64,000 bases of DNA from JANQRZ01 sp965215165 (GTDB taxonomy: Bacteria; Bacteroidota; Rhodothermia; Rhodothermales; JANQRZ01): positions 2,108,001 to 2,172,000 of the forward strand of contig CBDCCX010000006.1 of assembly GCA_965215165.1 (NCBI GenBank), given 5' to 3'. Positions 16,494-24,814 of this stretch are shown one piece after another (position 1 is the stretch's first letter; every line of letters begins with the position of its first letter). Made by a program: the position numbers and the translations under genes. The notes beneath the pieces are model-generated. The model had not been told where the DNA came from. It was given only the letters and a program-made list of their open reading frames with translations, and did no database searches.

Positions 16494-17258
16494 TCACGAG
16501 CCGGTCGGGCGCAAACGCTGCGGCCGAGCGACCGTTTCGTCCACGTGCACACTCCACGCCTCCCTGTAGCGCCGGTCGAATCGGCGGAGTAGGATGAACG
16601 GATTCGTTCCGTTTGCGGCATGCCAAAGGTGCCGCTCGGAGAAGTACTCCTCCTGCGACGGGTCGATCTCATAGGTCACCATCGCGGCGGCCTGCTCGGG
16701 GCGGAGGCGGAGGTTGTGCGCCTCGCGCGTGGCGAGCGTGTCGAGGTTGATCCGGCCGCGCTCGGAGAACAGGTCCGGCTGCCCAGGCGCGGCGGCCTCC
16801 CACTGCGAGACGAGGTAGAGGCAGTCGTCCATGTGGTCCAGCAGGTCGGAGCCGCGAAGGCGGTAGAGCGCGTCGATCACCGGCTGGCCCGCCGGTCCGC
16901 CATCGGCGGCGGGGCGGTCTGAGGCGATGAGGGTCGCGTCGCGGCGGAGGCGGCGCTGGTGGTCGCGCAGGCTCCGCCCGCCGCTGCACTCGAAGGCGAC
17001 GCGCCGCGTCCGGATCGGCCCAGGGACCTCGACCACGAAGTCGGCCGTGAAGAACGCGGCGGAGGTCTCGAGCTCTACCTCGGCGTGGAGGATGGCGTCC
17101 TCGCGGAGGTACTTGACGATGTGCCACGCGAACTCATCCTGCACCGCGCCGTCGTAGGGCGGCTCGTAGGCCGGGCCGGAGAGCAGGCCCTGCACGTCCT
17201 GACCTGGGAGGTCTCGACCTGGAAAGGCGCGGGCGTCGGGTTTGGAAAGTCGGATCAT
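16494..17258 (-). CDS. Hypothetical protein with possible PD-(D/E)XK nuclease-like core
   Basis: A 254-aa cytoplasmic protein from ATG 17258 (MIRLSKPDARAFPG). I do not recognise a named family. The segment FTADFVVEVPGPIRTRRVAF followed by ECSGGRSLRDHQRRL resembles the Asp...(E)-x-(K/G) core of restriction-endonuclease-fold proteins such as DUF559 relatives, where D and E are catalytic; this is inference. The next part (PVIDALYRLRGSDLLDHMDDCLYLV) looks helical. A longer reading from 17411 is possible but adds low-complexity residues. It ends in a strong terminator and precedes the Rad52-type gene on the same strand, so both could belong to one DNA-processing island. Confidence 0.6.
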   Translation of the reverse strand: MIRLSKPDARAFPGRDLPGQDVQGLLSGPAYEPPYDGAVQDEFAWHIVKYLREDAILHAEVELETSAAFFTADFVVEVPGPIRTRRVAFECSGGRSLRDHQRRLRRDATLIASDRPAADGGPAGQPVIDALYRLRGSDLLDHMDDCLYLVSQWEAAAPGQPDLFSERGRINLDTLATREAHNLRLRPEQAAAMVTYEIDPSQEEYFSERHLWHAANGTNPFILLRRFDRRYREAWSVHVDETVARPQRLRPTGS

Positions 17259-17466
17259 CGGATCGGGGGATTCGGTGTCGGGGGACGCACGCTTATCCTT
17301 CTCTGCGCGCGCGTGTGCGTAGAATACCAAGGCCGGGTGCCACCGCTGTGTCATAGCCCGTGGCACTAATTTTCGGACCCGGTCCGTCGATAGAGAAGGG
17401 GTGGGGGCCAAAGAAAGATGGACGGCCCTTCCCCCATTCTCTCACACCTCCACTCTCCCTCTCCCC

Positions 17467-20400
17467 ATGCGCTTCCTCGCGCTCGCCGTGCTGCTGCTCG
17501 TTCCCGTCGCTGCCGAGGCGCAAGGCTTCCGCACCTTCAACGGGCGCAACCACCCGGAGATCGACTGGCGCGTGGCCGAGACCGAGCACTTCGAGATCGT
17601 CTACCCCGAGCGCCTCGCCGGGATCGAGGCCGAGGCGGCGGCGGTCGCGGAGGAGACCTATGCGGCGCTCTCAGCGAATCTCGACGTGAGCTTCGACCGG
17701 CCGATCCGGGTCTACCTCTCGGACGAGGACGAGATCGCCAACGGCATCGCCTTCAGCGTCGGGCGCGCGGGGTTCACCAACGTCTGGGTGCACGTCAACG
17801 AGACGGCCGACATCTGGACCGGCGACGCGAAGTGGCTCCGCACCGTCCTCGCCCACGAGATCGCCCACATCTTCCACTACCGCGCGATCCGCTCCCCGAT
17901 CGGCCTGCTGCAAAACGTCTTCGCCAACCCGATCCCGAGCTTCTGGGCCGAGGGCTTCGCGCAGTACCAGACCGAGCGGTGGGACGCGCAGCGCGGCGAC
18001 CGCTGGCTCCGCACCGCCGTCTTCGAGGACCGGCTCAGCTACAGCGACGGCACCTCGGCGTGGAACGGGCGGCTGCGCTACGCCGTCGGCAACAGCCAGG
18101 TCCGCTACCTCGCCGAGAGCAGGGGCGACTCGACGCTGGCGAACATCCTGAAGCACCGCAAGACGCTGCTGCCCGGCATCAAGGTCCACGACTTCTACAG
18201 CGCGTTCAAGGCCGAGGTCGGCACGCCGTACCGCGCGTTCTACGACGAGTGGCAGAAGCACGTCAACGTCTACTACAACACCCTCGCCGGGCAGATGGAG
18301 CGGGTCGACTCGCTCGGCGTGCCGCTCCCGGTTCCGGGGCAGTACCTCTACGACGTCGCCTACAGCCCGGACACGACGCAGGTGGCGGCGCTCGTGCTCT
18401 CGTCGGTGGCGCGGCCCGTCCGCCGGCTGGCCGTGATCGAGGGGCTGAGCGACACGACCGTCGCCCGCCGCGTCCGCGTGCTCGCCGAAGGCTCCATCGA
18501 GGCACCGATTGCGTGGAGCCGAGACGGCGAGCGGATCGCCTATGCCCGGACGGTGCGCGGGCGCTACGGCTCGCTCGTGAACGACCTCTACGCCGTGGAC
18601 GTGGAGACCGGCGACACGCAGCGGCTCACGCGCGACCGCCGCGCCTCGTCGCCGACCTTCGCGCCGGGCGGCCGGCTCGCGTTCATCGGCAGCGAGGCCG
18701 GCACGGCAAACGTCTTCCTGCTCAACCCGGCCACGAGCACGGAGACCCAACTCACCGACTTCACCGGCGACGTCCAGCTCACGACGCTCCGCTTCAGCCC
18801 CGACGGCACCCGCCTCGCCTTCGCCCGCTTCGGCCCCGAGGGTACCCGCGACCTCGCCGTGCTCGACTTGGCCTCGGGCACCGTGGAGACGGTCTCGGTC
18901 AGCGGCACCGACGACCGCTACCCGGTGTGGAGTCCCGACGGCCGGCGGCTCGCCTTTACCTCGCTCCGCGACGACGTGCCGAACGTGTTTGTTTTGGACG
19001 CCGACCCCCTGCTTCTCTCGCATCGGGCTACGCCCTCAGACTTCGAGAAGCTGTCCCCCTTCAAGGGGGACAGTCTGGGTGTGCCTGAGCGAAGCGATGC
19101 ACGCCCAAACGGGGGGTCCGAGCGCCGCCTCACCCACCTCTTCGGCGGGGCGACGGCACGCGACTGGCTCCCGCCGGACTCGCTCCACCCGGAGGGCCGG
19201 ATCGTGCTCGTGACGAGCGAGAGCAAGCAGCGCGAGAAGGCCTTTGCCGTGGACGCGGGGCGGACCGTGACGGCCCAGCCGGCGACCGCGCCCGACGCCT
19301 ACGCGGCCTGGACCGCGCACCGGCCGCCGCGCGAGGTGCCGTTCCGCACCGTGGCCGACCCTGGCCTCGTCCGGGCGCGGCGGCCGTACCGCTCGTGGGC
19401 GAACGTCACCCACGCCGGCTCCTTCGCGCTCCCCTACGCCGAGCTCGACGGCAGCGACTACGGCTTCTTCGGCACCACGCTCTGGCTCGAGCCGCTCGGC
19501 AAGCACCTCCTCCTCGGGCTCGTCTCGGTCTCGGTCCCGAAGTTCGCCGACAACACGCTCGCGCTGGTCTCCTACACCAACAACCAGCTCCGCCCGAGCC
19601 TGACGCTCAATGCCTACCGCTCGCCGAGCCCCGCGCGGTGGTACGGCTCGTCGGTGCTCGTCGAAGACCTCCTCGGGGCCGACCTGACGGCGACGTGGCC
19701 GCTCGACCTCACCGACGCGCCCTACACCCGGACCACAGCCGACGTGCGCCTCCGCTACGCCTACGCCGAGCCGTTCGGCGACCGCGCCTTCGACGACCTC
19801 GCGACGACGGGCCTGCCGCAGCCCGAAGCCGGCACGCGGGCCGACCTCCGGCTCGGCTTCACCGCCAAGCGCCAGCGGCCCTACCGCTACAACGACATCT
19901 ACCCGCTCGACGGCATCGGCGTGCGCGCGCGCGTGGCGGGCGGCGCGGCGGTGCTCGGCAGCCCTGGGGCCTTCGTCCGGCCCGACCTCGCGGCGTTCTG
20001 GGTGTCGCCGCCGCTCGGGATCGGGCGGTTCTACGTATACGGCCGGGCGCAGGCGCAGCTCGGCCGGACGCTCGCGCAGGACATCGTCGGGCTGTCGCGC
20101 TACGACGACATCGACCTCCAGCTCCCGTTCGTCGATCCGGTGACGCTCTCCGACACCGAGCGCGTCCGGGGCTACCGCCGCTACGCCGTCGGCGACCGGC
20201 TGCTCTTCGGGACGCTGGAGTACCGCCTCCCGCCGGTGTTCGACCTCAACACCTCGCTCCTCGGGATCGTCGGCCTCGGCCGCGTCTCGCCGGCCCTCTT
20301 CCTCGACGCTGCGGCCGTGTGGACCGGCGCGGAGCTCGACCAGGCGGTCCGGCGGACGGGCGTCGGAGCGGAGCTGAAGAACCGGGTCACGCTCGGCGGC

Positions 20401-20514
20401 TTCCCGCTCGTCCACGCCGTCGGCGTCGCCCAGCGCTGGCGCGACCTCGGCGAGACGGTCGAGTGGGACGCCGTCGATCTCTACTACCGCATTCAGGCGT
20501 CGCTGCCGTTTTGA
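17467..20514 (+). CDS. Exported gluzincin peptidase / PD40 beta-propeller / Omp85-like barrel fusion
   Basis: A 1015-aa protein with signal peptide MRFLALAVLLLVPVAAEAQ. Residues 25-280 form a zinc-metallopeptidase-like domain: HEIAH at 130-134 and E162 in FWAEGFAQY, the gluzincin third-ligand position. Residues about 310-600 hold PD40/TolB repeats (PIAWSRDGERIAYARTV, RFSPDGTRLAFARFG, YPVWSPDGRRLAFTS). The C-terminal third resembles an Omp85/BamA-type barrel (RVRGYRRYAVGDRLLFGTLE, ALFLDAAAVWTG) and ends in an aromatic residue (ASLPF), as outer-membrane barrels do. Codons about 513-550 come from a repeat element inserted in frame (19003-19118). I chose ATG 17467 for the signal peptide. Substrate unknown. 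Confidence 0.8.
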   Translation: MRFLALAVLLLVPVAAEAQGFRTFNGRNHPEIDWRVAETEHFEIVYPERLAGIEAEAAAVAEETYAALSANLDVSFDRPIRVYLSDEDEIANGIAFSVGRAGFTNVWVHVNETADIWTGDAKWLRTVLAHEIAHIFHYRAIRSPIGLLQNVFANPIPSFWAEGFAQYQTERWDAQRGDRWLRTAVFEDRLSYSDGTSAWNGRLRYAVGNSQVRYLAESRGDSTLANILKHRKTLLPGIKVHDFYSAFKAEVGTPYRAFYDEWQKHVNVYYNTLAGQMERVDSLGVPLPVPGQYLYDVAYSPDTTQVAALVLSSVARPVRRLAVIEGLSDTTVARRVRVLAEGSIEAPIAWSRDGERIAYARTVRGRYGSLVNDLYAVDVETGDTQRLTRDRRASSPTFAPGGRLAFIGSEAGTANVFLLNPATSTETQLTDFTGDVQLTTLRFSPDGTRLAFARFGPEGTRDLAVLDLASGTVETVSVSGTDDRYPVWSPDGRRLAFTSLRDDVPNVFVLDADPLLLSHRATPSDFEKLSPFKGDSLGVPERSDARPNGGSERRLTHLFGGATARDWLPPDSLHPEGRIVLVTSESKQREKAFAVDAGRTVTAQPATAPDAYAAWTAHRPPREVPFRTVADPGLVRARRPYRSWANVTHAGSFALPYAELDGSDYGFFGTTLWLEPLGKHLLLGLVSVSVPKFADNTLALVSYTNNQLRPSLTLNAYRSPSPARWYGSSVLVEDLLGADLTATWPLDLTDAPYTRTTADVRLRYAYAEPFGDRAFDDLATTGLPQPEAGTRADLRLGFTAKRQRPYRYNDIYPLDGIGVRARVAGGAAVLGSPGAFVRPDLAAFWVSPPLGIGRFYVYGRAQAQLGRTLAQDIVGLSRYDDIDLQLPFVDPVTLSDTERVRGYRRYAVGDRLLFGTLEYRLPPVFDLNTSLLGIVGLGRVSPALFLDAAAVWTGAELDQAVRRTGVGAELKNRVTLGGFPLVHAVGVAQRWRDLGETVEWDAVDLYYRIQASLPF
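19003..19118 (+). repeat. Palindromic repeat element, copy A, inserted in frame within a coding sequence
   Basis: It begins with GACCCCCTGCTTC and ends with GGGGGGTC, an inverted pair. Hairpin 1 (19051-19073) pairs CTGTCCCCCTT with AAGGGGGACAG. Hairpin 2 (19077-19106) pairs GGGTGTGC with GCACGCCC around CTGAGCGAAGCGAT. The same order of parts occurs at 59881-60026, where paired bases differ on both sides of each stem. Here it encodes about 35 extra residues (from LLLSHRATPSDF to PERSDARPN) between FVLDAD and GGSERRLTHL, and the reading frame is kept. Confidence 0.85.
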
Positions 20515-20534
20515 GACGGGACGTGGCGGGGTTG

Positions 20535-20697
20535 AGAGACTGTTTGGTAAGGTGAGTCTCGGGCTGCGAGCGGCTCCGGCGCCCCCCCTCCGGCGTCGCG
20601 CTGCATCGCCGATGCGGACGCATCGCCTGCTTCGCGCTTCTTGGCGGCGGCTGCCTCGCTCGCTCTCGCCTGCGAACTCTCTCATCAAACAGTCTCT
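20535..20697. mobile_element. MITE-like palindromic element, copy 1
   Basis: About 160 bp with imperfect terminal inverted repeats: AGAGACTGTTTG at the left matches the reverse complement of CAAACAGTCTCT at the right. The centre (GGCGTCGCGCTGCATCGCCG, then CATCGCCTGCTTCGCGCT) matches the element at 56803-56969. It includes a hairpin GCGATGC-type stem at the same position where the other copy has a GGCGTAGC/GCTACGCC stem. It carries no gene. It fills most of the gap between the peptidase-fusion stop and the aldo-keto reductase start. Confidence 0.75.
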
Positions 20698-20751
20698 GAG
20701 AGAAGACCCTCGACGCTGCTACCTTCCGGCTCCCTCTTCCTACCGCGTCCC

Positions 20752-21573
20752 ATGACTACGATTGACCGCGGCGGCGAGCGCGTCCCCGCCCTCGGCCTCG
20801 GCACCTGGCAGCTCGAGGGCGACGCGGCGCGTGATGCCGTCACCCACGCGCTCGAGCTCGGCTACCGGCACCTCGACACCGCGCAGATCTACGAAAACGA
20901 ACAGGCGGTCGGCGACGGCCTCCGGGCGGCGGACGTGGACCGCGACGGCGTGTTTCTGACGACGAAGGTTTGGCGCGACCGCCTCGCCTACCGCGACGTC
21001 CTCGCCTCCACCGACGAGAGCCTGCGGAAGCTGAAGGTCGAGGTCGTCGATCTCCTCCTCGTCCACTGGCCGAGCGAGGAGGTGGAGTTGGCCGAGACGC
21101 TCGACGCGTTCCAGGAGGTGCAGCACGCCCAGAAGGCGCGGCACATCGGCGTCTCCAACTTCACCCCGTCGCTGCTCGGCGAGGCGCTGCGCCTGGCCCC
21201 CGGCTTGGTCTGCAACCAGGTCGAGTACCACCCCTACCTCGACCAGAGCGCGCTGCTCGGTGTCGCAAGAGAGCACCGCCTCTTCCTGACGGCCTACTGC
21301 CCGCTCGCACGCGGTGCCGTGCTAGACGACGCCGTGATCCGGGAGATCGCCGAGGCGCACGGCAGGAGTCCGGCGCAGGTCGCGCTGCGGTGGCTCGTGC
21401 AGCAGGACCGCGTCGCCGCCATCCCCAAGGCCGCCACCGCCGAGCACCGCGCCGCCAACCTCGACGTGTTCGACTTCGCCCTCGGTGCCGACGAGATGGC
21501 CGAGATCACCAACCTCGCCACCCCCGACGGCCGCCTCATCGACCCCGATTTCGCGCCGGTGTGGGGGGCGTGA
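20752..21573 (+). CDS. Aldo/keto reductase (DkgB-like)
   Basis: A 273-aa NADPH-dependent aldo/keto reductase of the DkgA/DkgB group. Catalytic tetrad residues are visible in family context: LDTAQIYENE (Asp and Tyr), TTKVWRDRL (Lys) and LLLVHWPSEE (His). The cofactor-binding tail PKAATAEHRAANLDVFDFAL is also typical. Members reduce 2,5-diketogluconate or methylglyoxal; the substrate here cannot be told. I chose ATG 20752 (MTTIDRGGERVPALGLGTWQ), the canonical start; upstream sequence is the MITE at 20535-20697. Confidence 0.92.
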   Translation: MTTIDRGGERVPALGLGTWQLEGDAARDAVTHALELGYRHLDTAQIYENEQAVGDGLRAADVDRDGVFLTTKVWRDRLAYRDVLASTDESLRKLKVEVVDLLLVHWPSEEVELAETLDAFQEVQHAQKARHIGVSNFTPSLLGEALRLAPGLVCNQVEYHPYLDQSALLGVAREHRLFLTAYCPLARGAVLDDAVIREIAEAHGRSPAQVALRWLVQQDRVAAIPKAATAEHRAANLDVFDFALGADEMAEITNLATPDGRLIDPDFAPVWGA

Positions 21574-21664
21574 CCGGTCATCCTTTTCAGAGCACCTAGA
21601 GTTCAGAGTACCTAGAGGCCGCAGACGGAAAAGCGAACGACGTGAAATCAGATGAGCACCGTCG

Positions 21665-21919
21665 CTAACTAGACTCCGCTGCCTCTCTAGGGCGACGCAG
21701 GATGGCGACGATGACGCCGAGGTAGCCGCCCAGGATCATCAGCGGCGCGAGGTAGAGCGAGAGGAACCCGTCGACCTCGTTCTCGACGCGCATCAGTGTG
21801 TAGCCGACCACGATCAGCGCGAGGCACGCGCCGAGGATGACGTAGTTGGTGCGGTCGAACACCAGGCGGGCGGTCTTGCGGGCGGCAGGGCGGCGGGACG
21901 GGCGGGAGGCTTTCGCCAT
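21665..21919 (-). CDS. Small two-TM membrane protein, DUF3098-like
   Basis: An 84-aa inner-membrane protein (start ATG 21919, MAKASRPSRRP). A basic N-terminus is followed by two hydrophobic helices, YVILGACLALIVVGYTLM and LYLAPLMILGGYLGVIVAIL. The pattern FDRxNY, followed later by LAPxxxxxGYxxVIxAIL, matches DUF3098 proteins of Bacteroidota and relatives. Function is unknown. An in-frame start at 21961 would add 14 residues. Confidence 0.75.
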   Translation of the reverse strand: MAKASRPSRRPAARKTARLVFDRTNYVILGACLALIVVGYTLMRVENEVDGFLSLYLAPLMILGGYLGVIVAILRRPREAAESS

Positions 21920-22064
21920 GACGGAAACGGGGCTGGACGGAGAGACCTGGAATATACCCAACCGGCACGTTCACCCCGATATGCCCCGCGCAGAGGGAAC
22001 CGCACCGAGCCGGTTGCCGATAGACTCGGCCTCCTAGATTTCGGCCTCCTCAACGCCCGACTCG

Positions 22065-23525
22065 ATGCGCGCCTCTCGTCTCCTCTTCGTTTTCCTGGTC
22101 GCCCTCGGCGTGACGCTGTGGGCCCACCGCCCGACGCAGGCGGTGGCGACCGCCGCCGACGCCGCCATCCGCAACGCCGTCGCCTCGGCGATGGGCGACG
22201 AGAACCTGCCCGACGCGTTCTGGGGCCTCTGGGTCCAGAACCTCCAGACCGGCGAGGTGATCGTCAGCCAGAACGCCGACAAGAACCTGGTTCCCGCCTC
22301 GAACCTCAAGCTCGTCACGACGGCCACGGCGCTCGACGCGCTCGGGCCGGACTTCCGCTACGTCACCCGGCTCTACTTCGCCGGCACCGCCGGCGGCGAG
22401 GCCGGCGACTCGACCCTCCGCGGCGATCTCATCCTGCGCGGCTCCGGCGACCCGACCTTCGGCAGCGCGCTCTCCGACGCGGACCCGCTCGCGGCCTGGG
22501 CGCAGCGGCTCCGAGCGCTCGGCGTCAACCGGATCGAGGGCCGGCTCATCGGCGACGACGACGTGATCGACGACCTGCCGTACGCCAGCGGCTGGGACAT
22601 CAGCTACGTCGCCACCGAGGACTGGGCCGCCCCGGCGGGCGGGCTGACGTTCGGCGACAACCTCGTCACGCTCCGCCTCGAAGGCACGCGCGCCGGCGAA
22701 CCGGCCACCGCCACCGCCGAGCCGGCAGGCTACGCCGAGGTCCAGAGCGACCTCGTCACGCGCGGGCGGCGCGGCTACCAGCCCCTCCGCATCCGCCGCA
22801 CCGTCGGGACCAACCAGATTCAGGTCGCCGGCTCGGTCTCAGCCGCGTACCGGGGCGAGGCGCGCGTCCCGATCCAGGACCCGACGGGCTTCGCGCTCCA
22901 CACCTTCGCCGCCCGCCTCCGCGACGCCGGCATCACCGTCGCCGCCGAGATCGTCGATGCCGACGACCTCGACCCGGCCCCGAGCTACGACGCCGACCCA
23001 GTCCTCGTTCACCTCTCGCCGCCGCTGCTCGACATCCTCACCACGATCAACCACAGGAGCAACAACCTCTACGCCGAGCAGGTCTTCCGCACCTTCTCCG
23101 ACAACGGCGGCGCGACGGGCGGCGAGCGGCGCGTCTTCGCCTTCCTCGAGAAAGCCGGCATCGAGACCGACGGGCTGGCGATCCGGGACGGCTCCGGCCT
23201 CTCGCGCAAGAACCTGATCGCGCCGGAGACCCTCGGGCAGATGCTCGCCTGGCTCTACCGCAGCCCGATGCGCGACGCCTTCGTGGCGACCCTGCCGCAG
23301 GGCGGGGAGGCCGAGACCACGCTGCGCTACCGGCTCGGCGGCCTCCCGGTCCGCGCCAAGACCGGCGCGCTCGACCACGTCCGGGCGCTCTCGGGCTATG
23401 CGGCCGGGCCGGACGAGACGCCCTACGCGTTCGTCGCGCTCGCCAACAACTTCACGAGCCGCTCCAGCCTCATCGCCGTCGCCCAGAACCGCGTCGCCGA
23501 GGCGATCGCGTCGGGTGGGCGGTAG
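22065..23525 (+). CDS. dacB: D-alanyl-D-alanine carboxypeptidase/endopeptidase PBP4 (peptidase S13)
   Basis: A 486-aa periplasmic penicillin-binding protein that trims or cleaves peptidoglycan cross-links. Signal sequence: RLLFVFLVALGVTLWAH. Active-site motifs are SxxK (PASNLK, S79/K82), SxN (NHRSNNLY) and KTG (VRAKTGALDHV). The domain inserted between SxxK and SxN, characteristic of S13, is present (GWDISYVATEDWAAPAGGLT). It is a monocistronic plus-strand gene ending in a heptamer-phased palindrome shared with the convergent gene. Confidence 0.93.
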   Translation: MRASRLLFVFLVALGVTLWAHRPTQAVATAADAAIRNAVASAMGDENLPDAFWGLWVQNLQTGEVIVSQNADKNLVPASNLKLVTTATALDALGPDFRYVTRLYFAGTAGGEAGDSTLRGDLILRGSGDPTFGSALSDADPLAAWAQRLRALGVNRIEGRLIGDDDVIDDLPYASGWDISYVATEDWAAPAGGLTFGDNLVTLRLEGTRAGEPATATAEPAGYAEVQSDLVTRGRRGYQPLRIRRTVGTNQIQVAGSVSAAYRGEARVPIQDPTGFALHTFAARLRDAGITVAAEIVDADDLDPAPSYDADPVLVHLSPPLLDILTTINHRSNNLYAEQVFRTFSDNGGATGGERRVFAFLEKAGIETDGLAIRDGSGLSRKNLIAPETLGQMLAWLYRSPMRDAFVATLPQGGEAETTLRYRLGGLPVRAKTGALDHVRALSGYAAGPDETPYAFVALANNFTSRSSLIAVAQNRVAEAIASGGR

Positions 23526-23595
23526 GGGCTACTGGCTTGTAGCTATTGGCTTTTGACTTCTCAGGCTGCGGGCCAACAGCCAAGAGCTAAGAGCC
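23523..23595. repeat. Heptamer-phased palindrome between convergent genes (likely bidirectional terminator)
   Basis: From the dacB stop codon onwards the sequence divides into 7-mers: TACTGGC, TTGTAGC and TATTGGC on the left, GCCAACA, GCCAAGA and GCTAAGA on the right. The arms 23534-23551 and 23578-23595 are 18 nt long and match at 15 positions as an inverted repeat with a 26-nt loop. It lies in the 74-bp gap between two convergent genes. Confidence 0.7.
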
Positions 23596-23599
23596 TTCT

Positions 23600-24814
23600 T
23601 CAAAACCGCAGGCGGATGAAGCGCGGGCGGTAGCTGTCGGCGTCGCGGAAGAAGTCGCCGAAGAAGTCAAACGTGTTGACGTTGTACGAGATCAGCAGCG
23701 TCCCCGGCGCGGAGAGGTGCGGGTGGGCCTTCGCATTATAGCAGAAATAGTCGGGGTCCTGGTCCACCTCGGGGCAGCGGTAGAGGTCGATCACTGACCC
23801 CCACGGCCCCACCGGGGTGTCGCCGACGCGCGCCGCGACGACGGGCGAGATCGCGTCGCGCTGAAAGACGAGGAGGTACTTGCCGTTGGGCAGCGGGCTG
23901 ACGCTCAGCTCGTTCGAGACCCGGCTCGTGACCGGCACCGCCGCGTCGAGGTCGGGCACCCACGCCGTGCCGTTCCAGTAGCAGTACGCGCCGAAGCGGG
24001 CGATGTCGGCGGGGCGGACGCGGGCGACGAGGAGCTTCTTGACGAACGGGTCGTTGCGGACGCCGTAGACGTAGAGGTAGCCGTCGGGGTCGGGCGCGCC
24101 GGCCTCAGCGAGGTTCGGGAAGATCGCGCCGCCGAAGCTGAGGTCGCCCCGGCTGCCCGAGGCCGGGCGGAAGAGCGGCGCGTCGAGCTGCGCGACCGGG
24201 CCGGGCCGGCCGCCGGCGAGCGAGGTCCGCACGAGCGCGACGCCGGCCTGCTCGAATCCGAACACCCCGCCCCCGCCGGTGCTCCGGGTGCGGAGGTAGT
24301 ACGCCCAGAGCGTATTCCCGATCACGACGCCGTCGGCGTTCCAGTACCAGTCGCCCGGCTCCGCGTCCGGCGTGTCCGGGACGACGACGGCGCGGGGGTT
24401 CTCGCGCCCACCGGGCCAGAAGAAGCCGATGGCGTTGGGGTTGGGCGCGCCGCCGTCGAGCAGGGCGACGGAGTTGTTGACGAACGTAGCGCCGGGCACG
24501 CGGCTGCCGTCGGGGCGCACATCCCCGATGACGGTGTCGCTGAAGAGGAAGACCGTCTTTGTCTGCCCCGCTGTGCCAGGCGTCTCGACGCCGCTGACCG
24601 GGACCGAGTAGATGCCGTCGGCCCCGGTCCATCCGCTCGTCCGGTCGAAGAGCGCAGTCCACGCCGGGGCGCGCTCGACGGTGACGCCGCGCGCGAAGGC
24701 CCCCGGCATCGCCACGACGCTCGGCGCGGCGGCCGTCTCGGACGGCTCGACAACCGCGTGGTCGCAAGCTCCGAGGACCAGCGCTAGGAACAGGAGGCAG
24801 AGAGAGCGGCGCAT
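23600..24814 (-). CDS. Lipoprotein with DUF4185/DUF5005-like beta-propeller
   Basis: A 404-aa predicted lipoprotein; from ATG 24814 the signal peptide ends in a lipobox (LFLALVLGAC). The mature part resembles the DUF4185/DUF5005 five-bladed propeller group related to glycoside hydrolases: KTVFLFSDTVIGDVRPDGSR, VNNSVALLDGG, YWNADGVVIGNTLWAYYLRT, and late SNELSVSPLPNGKYLLVFQR with NAKAHPHLSAPGTLLISYN. The role is unknown; carbohydrate processing is an inference from the fold group. A reading from 24898 would place 28 residues before the lipobox signal and was rejected. Confidence 0.75.
   Translation of the reverse strand: MRRSLCLLFLALVLGACDHAVVEPSETAAAPSVVAMPGAFARGVTVERAPAWTALFDRTSGWTGADGIYSVPVSGVETPGTAGQTKTVFLFSDTVIGDVRPDGSRVPGATFVNNSVALLDGGAPNPNAIGFFWPGGRENPRAVVVPDTPDAEPGDWYWNADGVVIGNTLWAYYLRTRSTGGGGVFGFEQAGVALVRTSLAGGRPGPVAQLDAPLFRPASGSRGDLSFGGAIFPNLAEAGAPDPDGYLYVYGVRNDPFVKKLLVARVRPADIARFGAYCYWNGTAWVPDLDAAVPVTSRVSNELSVSPLPNGKYLLVFQRDAISPVVAARVGDTPVGPWGSVIDLYRCPEVDQDPDYFCYNAKAHPHLSAPGTLLISYNVNTFDFFGDFFRDADSYRPRFIRLRF

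Noticed and set aside
21589..21620. CAGAGCACCTAGAG / CAGAGTACCTAGAG near-direct repeat after the aldo-keto reductase gene
   Set aside because: Two imperfect 14-mers with a 16-nt period do not fit the heptamer-phased palindrome family convincingly and have no second arm; left out of that family.
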